Positions 41,601 through 54,108 of a stretch of 64,000 bases of DNA are shown in pieces. Source of the DNA: Cornus controversa (lineage: Eukaryota; Streptophyta; Magnoliopsida; Cornales; Cornaceae); the NCBI GenBank assembly GCA_026545225.1, contig CM048846.1, positions 89,111,270 to 89,175,269 on the forward strand, in the 5' to 3' direction. The first letter of the stretch is position 1; each line of letters begins with the position of its first letter. A model generated the notes under the pieces. It ran no database searches. It was not told where the DNA came from and saw nothing but the letters and a program-made list of their open reading frames with translations. The position numbers and the translations under genes are program-made.

Positions 41601-44600
41601 ATCATCCAATTTTGGGATCGAAAATCTGTATTTTATTGTTATCTTATTTATAGCTCTGCTATCCACACACATTCTCCAAGTTCCATCCTTCTTCCGTGTA
41701 AGCAAAGCGGGCACAACAAAAGGACTTAAACTTTCTCTGATAAAGCCTTTCTTGAGAAGAACGAAAACCTGCCTTTGAAGTTCTTCATACTCCTTTGGAC
41801 TCATCTGATAGTGTGGTAAGTTCGGAAGGGTAGTCCCTGGCACTAAGTCTATGCAGTGTTGAATCTCCCTCATTGGAGGTAACCCATTGGGAAGTTCTTC
41901 GGGCATAACATCCTTGAATTCTTCTAGAATTTGCTGCACACCTTTAGGCATTATTTGTGACTGCACTTGCTACTTTGCAATAAGAACATAATCAACTCCA
42001 CTTCTCTTACTTCCGTAAAATCGTGCATATTTAGAAGTGAAGGTGAGCATCCCTTTCCTTTCTGTGCTATCTCCTCATCTTTCATAGGTTTCAAGACTAG
42101 TTTCTTCTTCTTATCACCATCTCTGACATAGAAAGAGTAGGTATTTTTGCTGCCATCATGAATTGTCCCTTGATCATATTACCAAGGACGGCTAAGTAGA
42201 ATGTGGCAAGCATCCATTGGTGCCACGTCACAATACACCGACTCCTTGTAATAATTTCCAATGGAAAAATTCACAAAGCATCAAGAGGATACAATTACCT
42301 CGTTCCCTTTGTTGAACCAAAAGGATATGATATAGTTGTGGGTGCTTCTCGGTCTTAAGCTTTAACTTGTCCACCATTTTTTGAGAAACCAGATTTTCAC
42401 TACTTCCACTATCAATGATCAAATTGCAAAGTTTTCCCCCTGAAGTACATCGTGTTCTAAAGATGTTTTACGCAACCAATCATCTTTGTTGTTAACTGGA
42501 GGTGCAAGCATAGACTGCCTGATAACAAGTATTTTGCCCAGCACAGCTCATTCAATTCCTTCGTCAACACCATCATCTTCTTGTACTTCTTCCAGCTGGT
42601 CTTGACTTTCAAAATTAACAAAGTTCTACTAAAATTCTCCCTCATGATCATCGGCAAAATTAACATTAACATCAGTCCTTCTCTTCCTTCTCTTCGGACA
42701 TTCATTAGATCGATGTCCAAGTTCCGAACACCTATAACACTTGATTACTCCTTGCCCTTGCGTGGTATTCTTGTTTTGAACAACTTTGCCACTAGTAGAG
42801 TTTGTTTGGCTGTTAGGACGATTGGGAGCTGTTGTCCGCCCGCCACGAATGGCATTACTTGCTCTACTAGTTGATGCCCCACTGCTGTGATTATTTTCAG
42901 GCCTTTTAGAAGCGTTGCGAGTGAGTTGTGCTTCAACTTTTAGTGCAAGCTGATAAGCGTCTTTGACTTTATAAGGGCACTGCAGGCTTATCTGCTCTTG
43001 TATGGATAACCGGGGACCATTAACAAATTGACTGACCCTTTGGGCTTCGGTTTCAGCATAGCCTGTTGAACTCTTGAGTATATTCTTTTACAGTCTTTTT
43101 CTCGTTGCCGCAGATTTTGCACCCTTTGGTGCAATGTTTGTTCGTAATCCCAAGGCAAGAATTGAGCTCTCAACTTCTCTTTCATCTTGTCCCACCGTAA
43201 AAGTAACTATCGATTTATCCGGTTCCATTTCTCCTTAAAATTCTGGGATATGCACTCGTACACCATACTCTTGGGAATTTTGTAAAGCACATACAATGCG
43301 ATCTTCTCACTGCTGAGGCCTTCCATTATGCTGAGTAACTCTTTCACCATTTGAACCTCCCCCATCACTAGAGTTACCACTTCCACCATCTGAAATTTGG
43401 TTGTCTTCATTTTCAGATTCTGCAACATGATCAGACCCATGTTCATTTCCATTCCTCCGATTGTTTCTTATAATAACTAGTTGTGTAAGGTGTTGGATTT
43501 ATTCCCTCGTCTCTTGCCTCAACTCCTCCAGCATTTCAACAGTAGCATTATTCCTAGCTCTCCGACCATCGTTCACTCTCTCACCTCTTGCAGCCATAAT
43601 GTATCACAAACCCAACAACCAAGAAACAAAGACAAAAAACAACCACCAATGTGCCACGCATGGGTGTCTAACCCACAGCTGCCAACGTTTGTTGTGGGCC
43701 CCGCGTGCCTCAAACGTTAGTCCTGTGGGGAGGGCTAAGTAGAGTGGAGTGACTTCTCTTGACAACTGCAGCTTTTGGGAGAGTTGGTTGCTCCGCTTTA
43801 CATCAATTTGTATCAGAGCCTAGGTCTTGGGTTCGAGTCTCACCCTTGAGGATTTAAGGGAGATGGCCAACGTGCCACGCGTGGGTGTCTAACCCGCATC
43901 TGCTAACGTGTGTTGTGGGGCCTGCGTGCCTCAAACGCCAATCCTGTGGGGAGGTAGAGTGGAGTAACTTCTCTTGATAGTTGTGACTTTTGGGAGAGTT
44001 GGTTGCTCCACTTTGCATCAGATTCATTGTGTTTGAATCTTCAACTAATAGAAGTGTTACCATCATATTTTTAGTTTGATAATTTTGCTCTGTCTGCATA
44101 GAGTTCAAAGTAGAACATGCAGTTCATGTTTACAACTACTATGAAGAAAGACGGATGTTTTAGGTCATTTCTCCAGACATAGGTCTATAGCCACAATGTA
44201 ATAAATAATTCCAACTGTACACGTGGCACTAGCACCCACAGAACATGTGGTGTTAGTGGGCCACAAACAATTAATGTGGTGGCCGCATGGCCATGATACA
44301 TTGCAATTCTCAAAGGTAAGTGTTGCATGGTCCTCGAAGCATTTTCAACTCTAACCTAAGTATTTGTCTTTTCTCAGTAGTAGTACCACTCACTCAAGGT
44401 ACCTTGAAGGACATCTTGTACTTGCGAGGACCTCCTCTCCTCAAATAAGCGTCACTACTAGCATAAGATGACAAGGACCACTTCTCATCTAAGTCTTGCC
44501 GCAAGGACCTGTTCTCACCATATAATCCTCGTTTAAAGGCTCGACGAAGAGCTCTTCTCCTCACGTAAACCGATCGAGGGGACCCACTCAAAGACCTCAT

Positions 44601-45098
44601 TAAGGAGTTCTACTCAAATAAGTCTAGTTTAAAGACTTAAAGTTACCTCGCACATCGCTGGATTGGGATTAGGACCTAACATACCTAGGCGTACAAGCAA
44701 TCCACATGGCTCATGCTTAGGTTTCTAGGACGTCATGGCTTAACAGGGGAGGCCCTTGAACAGGGGCCACTTATGACTTATGCACCTTGACCTAACTCAA
44801 ATGGCATGAAACCATTGTTCCCTTGGTAAAAAACATCTAGCCCTCCTTTACTTGTCGCATCTCATTTAATAACTAATGAGCTTCATGAATGAGTCGACTA
44901 ACCACAATAAATAGCCACTTAGTCATTTCCTGACCACCTAATCCTGAAATGTCCAATGCCTACAAATGGATAGTTGCCTGTTTCATTTAGCCGTGGCATT
45001 TGACTATGATAAAAGGAAATTCCCTGGTTCATCTGAGACAATAGAAACAATCTAGACCATCTAACACTTCTCACAAACTAAACAAACATACATACGTA

Positions 45099-45178
<80 letters not shown>

Positions 45179-48100
45179 TCTTGAATTAGCTTAGTTCTTC
45201 ACTTATTCCATTTCATATGGATATCCACCATATTACATGTATTACCTCCATCACTCTCATCATCAATTCAAACCCATAATTGGCTAGCAGCCTAACATTT
45301 GGATGAATGTTGTGGTTTTTCTCGGAGAGTTTCATGTAAAAGTTTGTTTCTCTTTCCTGCTTTCTGGTTGAATTTAATTGAATGATTAAGTGCAAAGATG
45401 ATCGGGACTGGAAATTAAGAAACCTTCCAACTAACAAAAAAGAAAAAAATATTCACACCCCTCGAGGTTTCTAATAAATCATGTGTAACTCCTTTTACTA
45501 TTTTGGGCTTTCATTGGTATCCAAAGCTTTCCACTACAAAAAATCATACTTGCCCATTCCTGGGGTTCACTTTACTCCCACGTCAAAACTCTTCATGTCC
45601 ATCTTGGAAGTTTTCACATCCATGCCAGCATCCTTTTTACATAGCTCATGGCTGAGGAGCTACCTTTTGCTTCTAGCCAAAAAAAAGCTCTAAACCTCAG
45701 GTGGGTCAGAAATGAAATCACAAATAAATAGTATTTTGATTATCTTACTCCTAGAGGGGAAGATACAGGAGGATTAGTTTACTTAGATGTCATTTGATAA
45801 TAAATTCAACGCTTAATTCTAAACAGATTAAGCGTTTTCCAATTAATTAGCACTTAATTCTAAACAGATAAGTGCTTATCCAATTAAGTGCGTTTGATAG
45901 CGTAGTTTGAATATCACTTGAAAGAATAAGTGCAACTCAAAATGGGGTAAAATTTTAAGCAACGGTGGCATCACTTTTTACTGAATGTTGACCACTTAAA
46001 AATTCAAAAATGTCATTAAAATTCTCATTTGCAATTACCACTGAAAAACTTCAGCACTTAAAATTCAGCTATTGAAATTTTCAGTATTTAATTATCAATT
46101 TTATCAAACAATACCTTAGTGAATTAGCTGAATTCCACACTACTACAGAAACATTTCTTTGTAAAATCGTTTCATTTAGCATTCTTCAAAGTCAACACAT
46201 ACGTGGCCTTAAAAGTATTTTAAGCCTAAAAGGATGCTTGCTTTCACCTTGCTTGATTTCTGTCTCCCCATAATTGAGTTCATAGACGACGGTTATTGGA
46301 AGTAAAATCCCAGGAGGACTGAAGTGGTAAGGGTACAGCTGCAAAAGCAATGAAGTCTGTGGTTATTTGCAGGTAATCAGTATAACAATTGTCTCATGGC
46401 CATGAAAGGAATTAAGAATTTCCTGGGGCAAAAAAGATGCAGGTAATTTGAGAAAAATAAAATACTCAAAATTCTTCTAGTTATACGGATATCATATTAA
46501 AAAAATATTATAAACTCTCAGGCAAAGACAACAAAATATTTTGGGAAATCAATAATGGAATCTCTAGAATTCATAGATGAAGCGTATTGAAGAGAATATC
46601 CTGTGGAAGTACTTGTGGCTGTGGCACACATCTAAAGTTTTATTTATTTTTACTTTGAGGGCATATATAAGTGGTACAAATCAAACTTACAGTGTCCAGA
46701 GATCATTTTCTCATTTTTCTTGTTATTTGGTCTCCTAACATCCTCATTATTGTGTTAAGAATCTAAACTGCATTGTTCTCTAGGCACCTTTCTTTGCACA
46801 TTTCTTGGGCACCTTTCTTTATTAAAAAATTCATAAATAGCTATACAAAGTAGATTGTCATTTTTCATTTTTAACTTGGTCACTAAATTCCTCTCAACTA
46901 AAGTCTCCTTTAGCCATCTTAATATCATGCAAGGATTTTCTACCATTTAAGATCTGAGTTCCAGAAATACTCCATGGGGAAAATTTGAGTACTTAGGAAC
47001 TCCCGATTTTTCAAGATAGAGTTGTTAGAGGAAATATATTTGAGTAATTGGGAACTAAGTCAACTAATACATAACTAAAGCGTAATAGAAGGAAAAGAAT
47101 TACTGTTCGCTATCCTGGTTCTTTTTTATGCTTGACATTATGTAATGAATTTTCTTCAGGGTCTGCCATTTTGTGTACGATGAATGATGCTTTGCAGCCA
47201 TTTTAAGTCCACAGCTCCATTGTATTTGTAACTCAAAATGTGTGGCTTGGATTCATACTTTTAACAACATAAGTGTTCATGAAAAGTCCCTCTAGTACAG
47301 CAGCACATTCAGCTTTTAAAAAAATAAATTACTGGCACATGGGCAGAATGGCATTGGACTAATATTTAATTGCAAGAGGGGCATGGAACAGGGAGCATGA
47401 AAAAAAAGAAGGGAAGTAGCAGCAAAAACCTGTTACTTAGCAAAGTTCCGGGATAAACTGAAGTGTAAATAATGGAGTGACAAGGTTTTTATCTATGTTG
47501 CATGGAATCTACAAAAGTAGTGAAGTACCCATGTCAGACAAACATTACTCGGACATGGGTATGGGATGTGTCCAACACTTTTGATTGGACATGTACCTAA
47601 AGACCATATCCAATAATTTAATTTTATTATATTATAACTTCAAAATGACTAAATGCCTATATTAAACACTGTGTTACATAAATACATTATTTTACTCTAA
47701 AAAATAATATAAAATATTAAACAAAATGAATATTTAGTAGTGCCCATGTGTCATTTTGTTCAGGGATTTGACATATCCGACCTGTGGATCCAAACCCGTA
47801 CCCAAGTTCATGTAACATAGGTTTTTATTATCCGACAACTTCAACTTGATCATAGAGAGAGGAAAAAAAGTAACGGTAACACATGAGAGGGAGTGACAGC
47901 TAAATAGAGCCTTAAGTTGTAGATCTGATTGCCATTCTTTTAGTCATTTCTAGAGAATAATAGTTTGCCATTTGATAGATCCTACAAACAGCTTATGAAC
48001 CAAACGTTCTTATGGGAGCAAAGAGATTACATTTTGTGAAATGAGAGTGTCTGAAATGCAGAAGTTGAGTATGTATGTATGAATATTAGGCCATAGGAGT

Positions 48101-51100
48101 AAATGATGCGGATATTGAGTAATACGCATGTTGGACAGCTAAGAAACAATATTTTCATCTATGATATATATATATACACATATTGCTGTATATTAGCCTG
48201 CATATATGAATATGTATGCATACGTGTGTGATGTGTCTCACTTCAGATTCTCTTTGCTATTAATTTTCATGGATGCTAAATTCCCAATATAACAAGAGAT
48301 AAAAAGAGGTCATCCTACCTGTGGATGATGTGTTAAGAGGTTGGGCAAGATTGTATTCTTCATTGTACATAGCTGATCAACTAATCCAGGGATAATTAAC
48401 TTTGAGACTGCATATGTCAGTGGAAGATCCTTTGCCGAATAACAAAGCACTTCTAGCTTAAAATCTACAACCAAAAGTTTGGCATCTTCCAAAGCTGAAA
48501 GAACAGGTGTTAATTACTGTAAATATGAGTTAAAGATCTGGAGTCCATGAAAAGGCATGATCAAGAATGTCATTTACATATGCTGAATACATATAAAGGA
48601 AAGCAAGAAGTTATCTAATAATGAATTTAATACCTGGATAAAATTTCGCAATAGGTGCAGCAGATTTTGATGAATTCTCAGATCTATTAAGTAGGATAGT
48701 TACTTGGATTTTATCTGCACTCTAAGCAAAGATACTTTCACAAATGTTGCTCACAGAGGGTCACTTAAAATGGTTAAATTATAAGATAATCAAGGTAGTC
48801 ATATTCTCAACAGAACTCAAATAAACATGTCAATTTCTCTAGAAAAATAATATGAATCTTACCTCCTCCATCGAAGTCAACGATGAGCTATCATTACTTT
48901 TTGAACAAAAATATGAACATGGTAAGGGTTTGGCATCAGATTCTTGAGCAGTTTTAACTAAATGCCTGGCATTTGAGAGATCTGCCTGGAAATCCAATTC
49001 CACACCACGAAGAATGACAGGCCGAGGTACTTCAGTTAAGGATTCATTTAGTCCTTCTAGAATGTATGTGACTTGTGGATCTCTAAGCTTAGCAGCAACG
49101 GCATCAGTTGCCTGCAAACAAACATTCTCCGCATCTGAAAACACCAATAGGAGTTAATCAAAACTGGAAACATAGGTCCTAAGGATTATGCAGATAAGTA
49201 TCTCAGAATTTTTCACCAATAGCCAGAAATTGTAAGTATGCTATTACTAATCAAGAAAATCATTGAAACCCCCGGTACTTCCATAAGCCTAAAAACAGAT
49301 TCTCAAACATAAATGCACTACAGTTGAATATTTAACATTACTCAACACTATAATAAGTATCTCATATGCCCTTAACATTTTTTACAGTGGAACCCGAAAG
49401 GCTTGTTTACAAAAAAAAAAAAAAAACTTAATATTATGACTATATAAATTAAACAAGTCAAGGATGCTTCAGTTCACATTATAGTTAATAATTTAAACTA
49501 TCCAGTCTGTGTTAGTTACAAGGAAATGCTCATGTCTGCAACTTTCCGCTTCTATATTCATCCATTAGTAACCACGGTTCATGTCTGCTAGTCTCAAATC
49601 TAATTTCTAATAGTGGGTATCTATCATTCCTTTTTTCATGCAAAACAGAGGTATTGGCATCATCATCTGTATATACTCCTCCAATCCAACAAAGCAACCC
49701 TTCTCTTAATTATAATTGAATTACTCAACTCAACAAAGCCTTTCCTGACCCAGCTTCATTTACATATTCCTAACATATGAGTAAGGATGAAATAAACTCT
49801 ACAAGACATTTCTGTTCTCAACGAGCGACTAGAGCAGTACACGTGCCACTCACATGGGTTCTCTGGGAGCAATTAAAAGTTTTCTTTATTGTGTATAAAA
49901 TTGTGGTCTTTTCTTTTTCTTTTTTTTTCTTTTGGTATTACAAGGTAAGAGTATTTCTTATTTGATTTCGAATTAAGGACAATTGAATAGTAAAAGAGAT
50001 TCAGCTTCAAAATAAAGAATTCAAAAAACAAATGCATTTTACGAAAAAAAAAAAAAGGAGCTCCACTACAACACACTTCCACCTAAACAGAACATAAATT
50101 CACTCCCAAAGACATGGGACTCATTGTATTACTAAATTTGGTCCTTTAATTCATTGTTAACCGTCTGTGTCTAGAATGAATCATTACCAACATGCTTATC
50201 GAAAATAAAGAGAAATAATTTTCTACTATTAGTTTTGTATAAGCAATTGTTTATTGTTCTAAATGACAGATAACGTGAAATTCCAAAGCTCAACATAAAA
50301 CATCAGCTTTTCACTAATTCAAACATTGAAGTGCTGCATTTCCTAGAATATGATATCTCAAATGTGTGTGCGTTTAATATGATTAAGTGGCATTTTCTCA
50401 AATTTAATCAGTACAGATTAAAAGCCAAGCCTTAAAAACATTGCCATATTAACAAATTCAAAATACAGCATTCAGTGAAATGCAATGAAATTGAGCACAA
50501 ATTAAGATACACCAAGAAACTGAAAAGAAAATACCTTTGGGACTGTTTACAGAATAGTATAATGGCAACTTAATTGGAAGCTCGCATCGAAGTATACAAC
50601 CTCTCTCCCATACATACTTCTCAGGATTATCTTCATACACAACATCTGAAATAGGCTCAATCTTACTCGAACTTCCCGATCTTGATACAAAAAACCGAAC
50701 ATCTCCAACATTCGAATCCAAAACTGCTCCAATGAAACTCTGATTTCCCAAATTTCCTCCATTATCATCACTCGCAAGAAACTTCCTCAATTTTCGAGAA
50801 GCATCAACAGCCTCACCGGCAATTTGTTCCAAATTAAAATCATTTCCAACCATTAGAGCTCCAATAACAGTAAAGCGTCTCAGTAGCAATGTCCGAAGAT
50901 CATCTGCTCATAAATTATCCAACTGAATTAATTGCAGAATCTATAGATACACCAACACACATATATAGATGCTTATACTATATAGATTGTTTAGGTGATT
51001 TAAATGATAAGTACCTGATTCTTTGGAGTAATCTGGAGATAGAGGATTGGTTGGGAGGGTGTGGATACATCTGAAGGTGGAGAGGATTGTGAAGGGAGGA

Positions 51101-51204
51101 AAAAAGGGTGATCCGATGAGCCATTGAAGTCCTGGTTCGTTCTTGATGATCACAAGCCTACGACACAAGACTCTGATGTTTGGTTTCTCGTTTTCGTCTT
51201 CCAT
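35687..51204 (-). CDS. UFSP2: Ufm1-specific protease (UfSP2-type, peptidase family C78)
   Basis: Thirteen exons join in phase to 656 codons: 51204-51015, 50903-50535, 49134-48863, 48721-48634, 48494-48319, 46338-46248, 38783-38658, 38552-38505, 38411-38335, 36952-36864, 36615-36504, 36209-36107 and 35916-35687, all with GT-AG introns. UfSP2 matures the ubiquitin-like modifier Ufm1 and removes it from targets, acting in ER protein homeostasis. The catalytic Cys is in [10 protein letters not shown] (start of exon 10); the Asp-His pair is in ILDPHYTG in the last exon. The N-terminal regulatory domain (residues 1 to about 370) and the C-terminal LLPQRPNMV also match plant UfSP2 proteins, which are about 640-650 aa. 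The start MEDENEKP was chosen by homology; an in-frame ATG at 51402 would add 66 non-conserved residues. Exon 6 (91 bp) lacks its own Met and is easily missed. Intron 6 is 7.5 kb and transposon-filled. Confidence 0.93.
37168..37300 (+). mobile_element. Possible tRNA-derived SINE
   Basis: TAGTTTGAGTGG resembles a pol III A box and GGTCCAAGTCC (37220-37230) a B box, about 45 bp apart. An A-rich stretch follows from about 37315. It lies in intron 9 of the Ufm1 protease gene, opposite in sense to it. No target duplication was identified. Confidence 0.4.
39052..39671 (-). mobile_element. Cassandra-type TRIM with 5S rRNA-like LTRs
   Basis: LTRs lie at 39052-39347 and 39418-39671, opening TGTGGTGACCC or TGCGGTGACCC on the minus strand and closing GTGTTACA-like. 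Each contains a 5S rRNA-like block (about 39109-39177 and 39476-39541) with AGTAGTACCGGGATGGGTGA-type sequence, i.e. the 5S internal promoter region. The ~70 bp interior carries TCTGATACCA, the complement of an initiator-Met-type primer site, next to the right LTR. Perfect target duplications AGTAC flank it at 39047-39051 and 39672-39676. 5S-bearing LTRs define Cassandra elements. It sits in intron 6 of the Ufm1 protease gene, in the same orientation. Confidence 0.95.
39677..40768. other. Intron sequence, nothing recognised
   Basis: AT-rich part of intron 6 of the Ufm1 protease gene. No domain or repeat was identified. Confidence 0.4.
40812..43640 (-). mobile_element. Ty3/gypsy retrotransposon fragment (gag to RNase H), integrase lost
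   Basis: On the minus strand, gag starts [11 protein letters not shown] at about 43598. It has a zinc knuckle C-x2-C-x4-H-x4-C ([14 protein letters not shown], about 42735-42690). A retropepsin site [10 protein letters not shown] follows near 42415, then reverse transcriptase 41966-41300 ([13 protein letters not shown] and [12 protein letters not shown]), then RNase H 41262-40832 ([34 protein letters not shown]). Stops and frameshifts make it inactive. The coding frame ends abruptly near 40835, before the end of RNase H, and no integrase or own LTR is seen. A 44 bp stretch at 40769-40812 is the inverse of the end of the TRIM LTR at 43650-43805. Confidence 0.85.
43650..44020 (+). mobile_element. 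Putative small TRIM element
   Basis: Direct repeats of about 150 bp lie at 43650-43805 and 43871-44020. They share GTGCCACGC.TGGGTGTCTAACCC near the start and GGGAGAGTTGGTTGCTCC near the end, the latter closing in CATCA. Directly after the first repeat comes TTTGTATCAGAGCC, close to the initiator-Met-type primer site. A purine run AAGGGAGATGG precedes the second repeat. The interior is only about 65 bp. No target duplication was found, and the start of repeat 1 is not clean. Confidence 0.65.
44021..45100. other. Unassigned, possibly LTR-derived DNA
   Basis: At 44390-44640 there are irregular repeats of an AAGGACC(T/A)CTTCTC-type motif, as in some long gypsy LTRs. No paired LTR or coding domain was found. 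The 68-codon minus-strand frame here is not recognisable. Confidence 0.3.
45102..45176. repeat. (CT)n-(AT)n compound microsatellite
   Basis: A CT run at about 45102-45137 changes directly into an AT run to about 45176. Confidence 0.92.
45786..46115. mobile_element. PIF/Harbinger-like MITE
   Basis: The ends GATGTCATTTGATAA and TTATCAAACAATACC are imperfect inverses (11/15) flanked by TTA at 45783-45785 and 46116-46118. Inside are repeated motifs such as GCACTTAATTCTAAACAG. It lies 133 bp from exon 6 of the Ufm1 protease gene. Confidence 0.6.
47493..47820. mobile_element. hAT-type MITE
   Basis: Inverted ends CTATGTTGCATGGA and TTCATGTAACATAG are flanked by perfect 8 bp repeats GTTTTTAT (47485-47492 and 47821-47828). 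The sub-terminal CGGACATGGGTATGGGAT-type sequence matches a very common plant MITE family. It lies in intron 5 of the Ufm1 protease gene. Confidence 0.88.
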
Positions 51205-53640
51205 GAGTGGAGTGGTTGCTTCTTCTACTATGAATCGAGTGAACTGAAGCTTTCGGTTTGTAGCTTCTATTGAGACGTTTTCGCAGGAATTGCAACTTAA
51301 TGCTAGGTGTTTGGGCACAGGCACACGCAATCCGATTCGAGAATAATTATGTGTATAAATACTAAACAGGGAGATGTTATTCACACTCCAAATGCACTCC
51401 ATGCAATGACCAAAATAACCTAAACCTTTTAGGTCAGTTGGTCGGAAAGAAATAAAAGGAAAAGAAAAGAAATGATTTGGAGGGTTATAATTTTGTGTGT
51501 TTGGTATGAAATTTTTTTAAAGGAAAGGAAATGAAAGGATTTGGAGAGATAAATTAAGGGTGAATAGTAATTTTTGTTATCCTTCTAAAAATAAGAAGAA
51601 ATGGAAGGAAAGACAACCTTTTTTAATGAAATTTTGTTAATACTAATTTTGCCCTTGTTTTGATAAAAGCAAAAAATTGTTCTTTTAAATATAAAAGTTT
51701 ATAATGATAAAATTTTTAAATTGTTTCATTTCTTTTCTTTCTTCAAATATGTTAATTATCATTTCATTTCTTTTCCTTTACTAATCAACCAAACACGATA
51801 AAAGTTTAACACTATCATTTCATTTTATTTCCTTTCTTTTCTCTCATTACTAATATTATTCTTTCTTTTCTTTTCTTTTCCATTTACCAAACATAAAGAC
51901 TTATCATCTTTCATTTCTCTCTCTACTCACACAATGGGTATGGCCTAAAATTTCATTAATTAATTTTCTAATTGTTTCTCGAAAAAAAATTCCAACTCAA
52001 AATAAACTACTTAATTAATTTTCTAATTATTTATCGAGAAAAAATTCCAACTCAAAAAAAACTACTGATAAATTATATTCTTCAGCAGCTAAGTGTTAGT
52101 TACCCAATCTTCTCCAATTAATAGGCTTATTGCTCCAATGGAGGATTTAATTGCCAAATGATAAGAAAATAAAAACACCAAGAATATAAGACTTGAATGT
52201 ATATATTTTCCTTCACCATTGTAATACAAAGTTGGAGTACTGGACAATATATTGTATATAGACATACTAGCGTATTGGCCGTGTGTATGATACTATAAAA
52301 AAATATAATGTTATTTTAGGTGTGAAAGTATGTGTATGTGTATGTGAATTTAGGTGTGATTTGTGTGAACGTAATATGTGAATTGTGACCGTTTAATTGT
52401 AGATAGAGAGTTATTTTAGACCATAGATAGACATAAATATTTTGAACCGTAAGATTAATTTTTAGATCATAATATTTTTTTTAGGGAGATTCAAACACAA
52501 TATTTAAATGTAATATAGATATGCAAATGAGTGTCTTCGATTGAATATAATTCATTTATGACAAATAAGAAAGGCGAGTTCAGATGTAGAAACATAATCT
52601 ATTGATAATATCACAAAAAAAAAAATTAAACAAAAAAATAAAGTGAAGTGTCTAAGTGTTTTATTGGAGCGTAAATATCATCTCCCTAATTTTATTTAGA
52701 CTCACTTTTGTTCCGCCCATCTTCGCTTCAACTTAACAGGAGGCTTGAAAGAGGTAAGAAAGTATCACTAAAATACAATTTTTTTAATTTTATTTAGGTC
52801 TTGTTTGACATAATTTTGCTTCTGCTTTGAACAGGATAAGAAGAGAAGTAAAAGCTATGATTATTACTTCAAAATTATTTAAGTACTTATTTTAAATACA
52901 ATGTTAAATAAAATGTTATATAACTTTAATTTTTTTTATAAAAAAAAAAAAATCGTCAAATAATAGCATTCTATACTTCTAATTAATGACTCGACACATC
53001 TGGGTTGTAACACGTGCGCAAACCCGAGACACATTCTTGAGTTCAGATGACACAAAGTATAGAACATTGTTGGAGAGAAAATTCATATGGTAATATAACC
53101 CTGTTCCAAATAATTGAAAGTTTTCTAAAATAATTGTGAAAAGTTCATATATCAGTAAGTGTTTTGGGGAAACTATAAAGACAGTTTTAAAAAAACAGGA
53201 GTTTTTCAAGAAAACAATTTTCATTACGCGAAGAATTCGGTAGTTTTTGAATTATAACTTCTTTTCAAAAATTCAATCAAACAATTATTTTACAGTTATA
53301 GTAAAAAAACAGAACATTGTTCTAAGGTAATTGAAAAAAGCAGACTACTATTTATTATTATTGGTATGAACACGACTGACTTATTTGAATTTAATTAAAT
53401 GAACAATTGGTAAAAAGAATCTTTCTGTGAAATTCCAGTTACTTACTGTGTCAATAGTGATTTCTTGGTTATCGAGAATCATGCAAATTCGAACTAATAT
53501 TTAGAACCAAAAAAAAAAAAAACATTGCAGCCAAAAATGTTTCTTTGGTCATTAATGTCTCTATACCTCACCACCAGTGTGTGTTAATAAAATAAATAAA
53601 TAAATAAATAAAAAATAGTAAAAAATAAAATAAATATAAT
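51205..53640. other. Ufm1 protease promoter side and intergenic DNA
   Basis: Upstream sequence of the Ufm1 protease gene lies at its left end. A possible Tourist-like MITE spans about 51495-51895, with ends TGTGTTTGGTATGAAA and TTTACCAAACATAAA. The rest is AT-rich with nothing recognised. Confidence 0.4.
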
Positions 53641-53644
53641 CAAA

Positions 53645-53860
53645 GAATTAAAGGATTACTAAAGCTGCTCCAGCAGGAAGTTTAATTCCAAGGTTCTCGG
53701 CACGCTTTCTGGCTGCTTTTTTCAATTTGTACTCCCAACAAACCCAATTAATTCCACCACCCTAAGGAACTTATGAGGTCGAAATGTAACCCTTTGCAGT
53801 TTTCTTCTCACAAAGGGCTTCCTCCATCTCAGCTGTAACACGGAAGAATAGAGTCGTAAG
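53645..53860 (-). pseudogene. Possible F-box gene C-terminal relic
   Basis: The minus strand reads ARKRAENLGIKLPAGAAL then stop, similar in style to the C-terminal ends of plant F-box/FBD-type proteins. It is preceded by MEEALCEKKTAKGYIST in another segment. It lies downstream of the F-box gene at 55656-58443 and on the same strand, so it could be that gene's last exon or a separate relic. Weak evidence. Confidence 0.25.
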
Positions 53861-54108
53861 GTGCTTTATACATTAAAGTAGACCATCACCATACAAAACC
53901 AAAAGGATCACATTCTTTCTTTTCTGTCATTAGTCACTCTGCTTATTGGAGCAACCATAAATAACTATTCTGCAATTTAAAAGACTTTTCATTGATTCAT
54001 ACAAAAATTCCTCGAGTGTTTAAGAAATAAAATTAAGTCAAGTTTAAATGTGTAGGAATGACAACAGATGCATTAACTAATCAGTAGTAACGTCGCCAAA
54101 GTGTCCAC

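Noticed and set aside
44394..44600. 68-codon Arg/Ser-rich minus-strand ORF
   Set aside because: It arises from irregular repeats of an LTR-like sequence and has no domain.
51015..51402. Upstream ATG for the Ufm1 protease
   Set aside because: The added 66 residues are not conserved, whereas MEDENEKP matches the family start.
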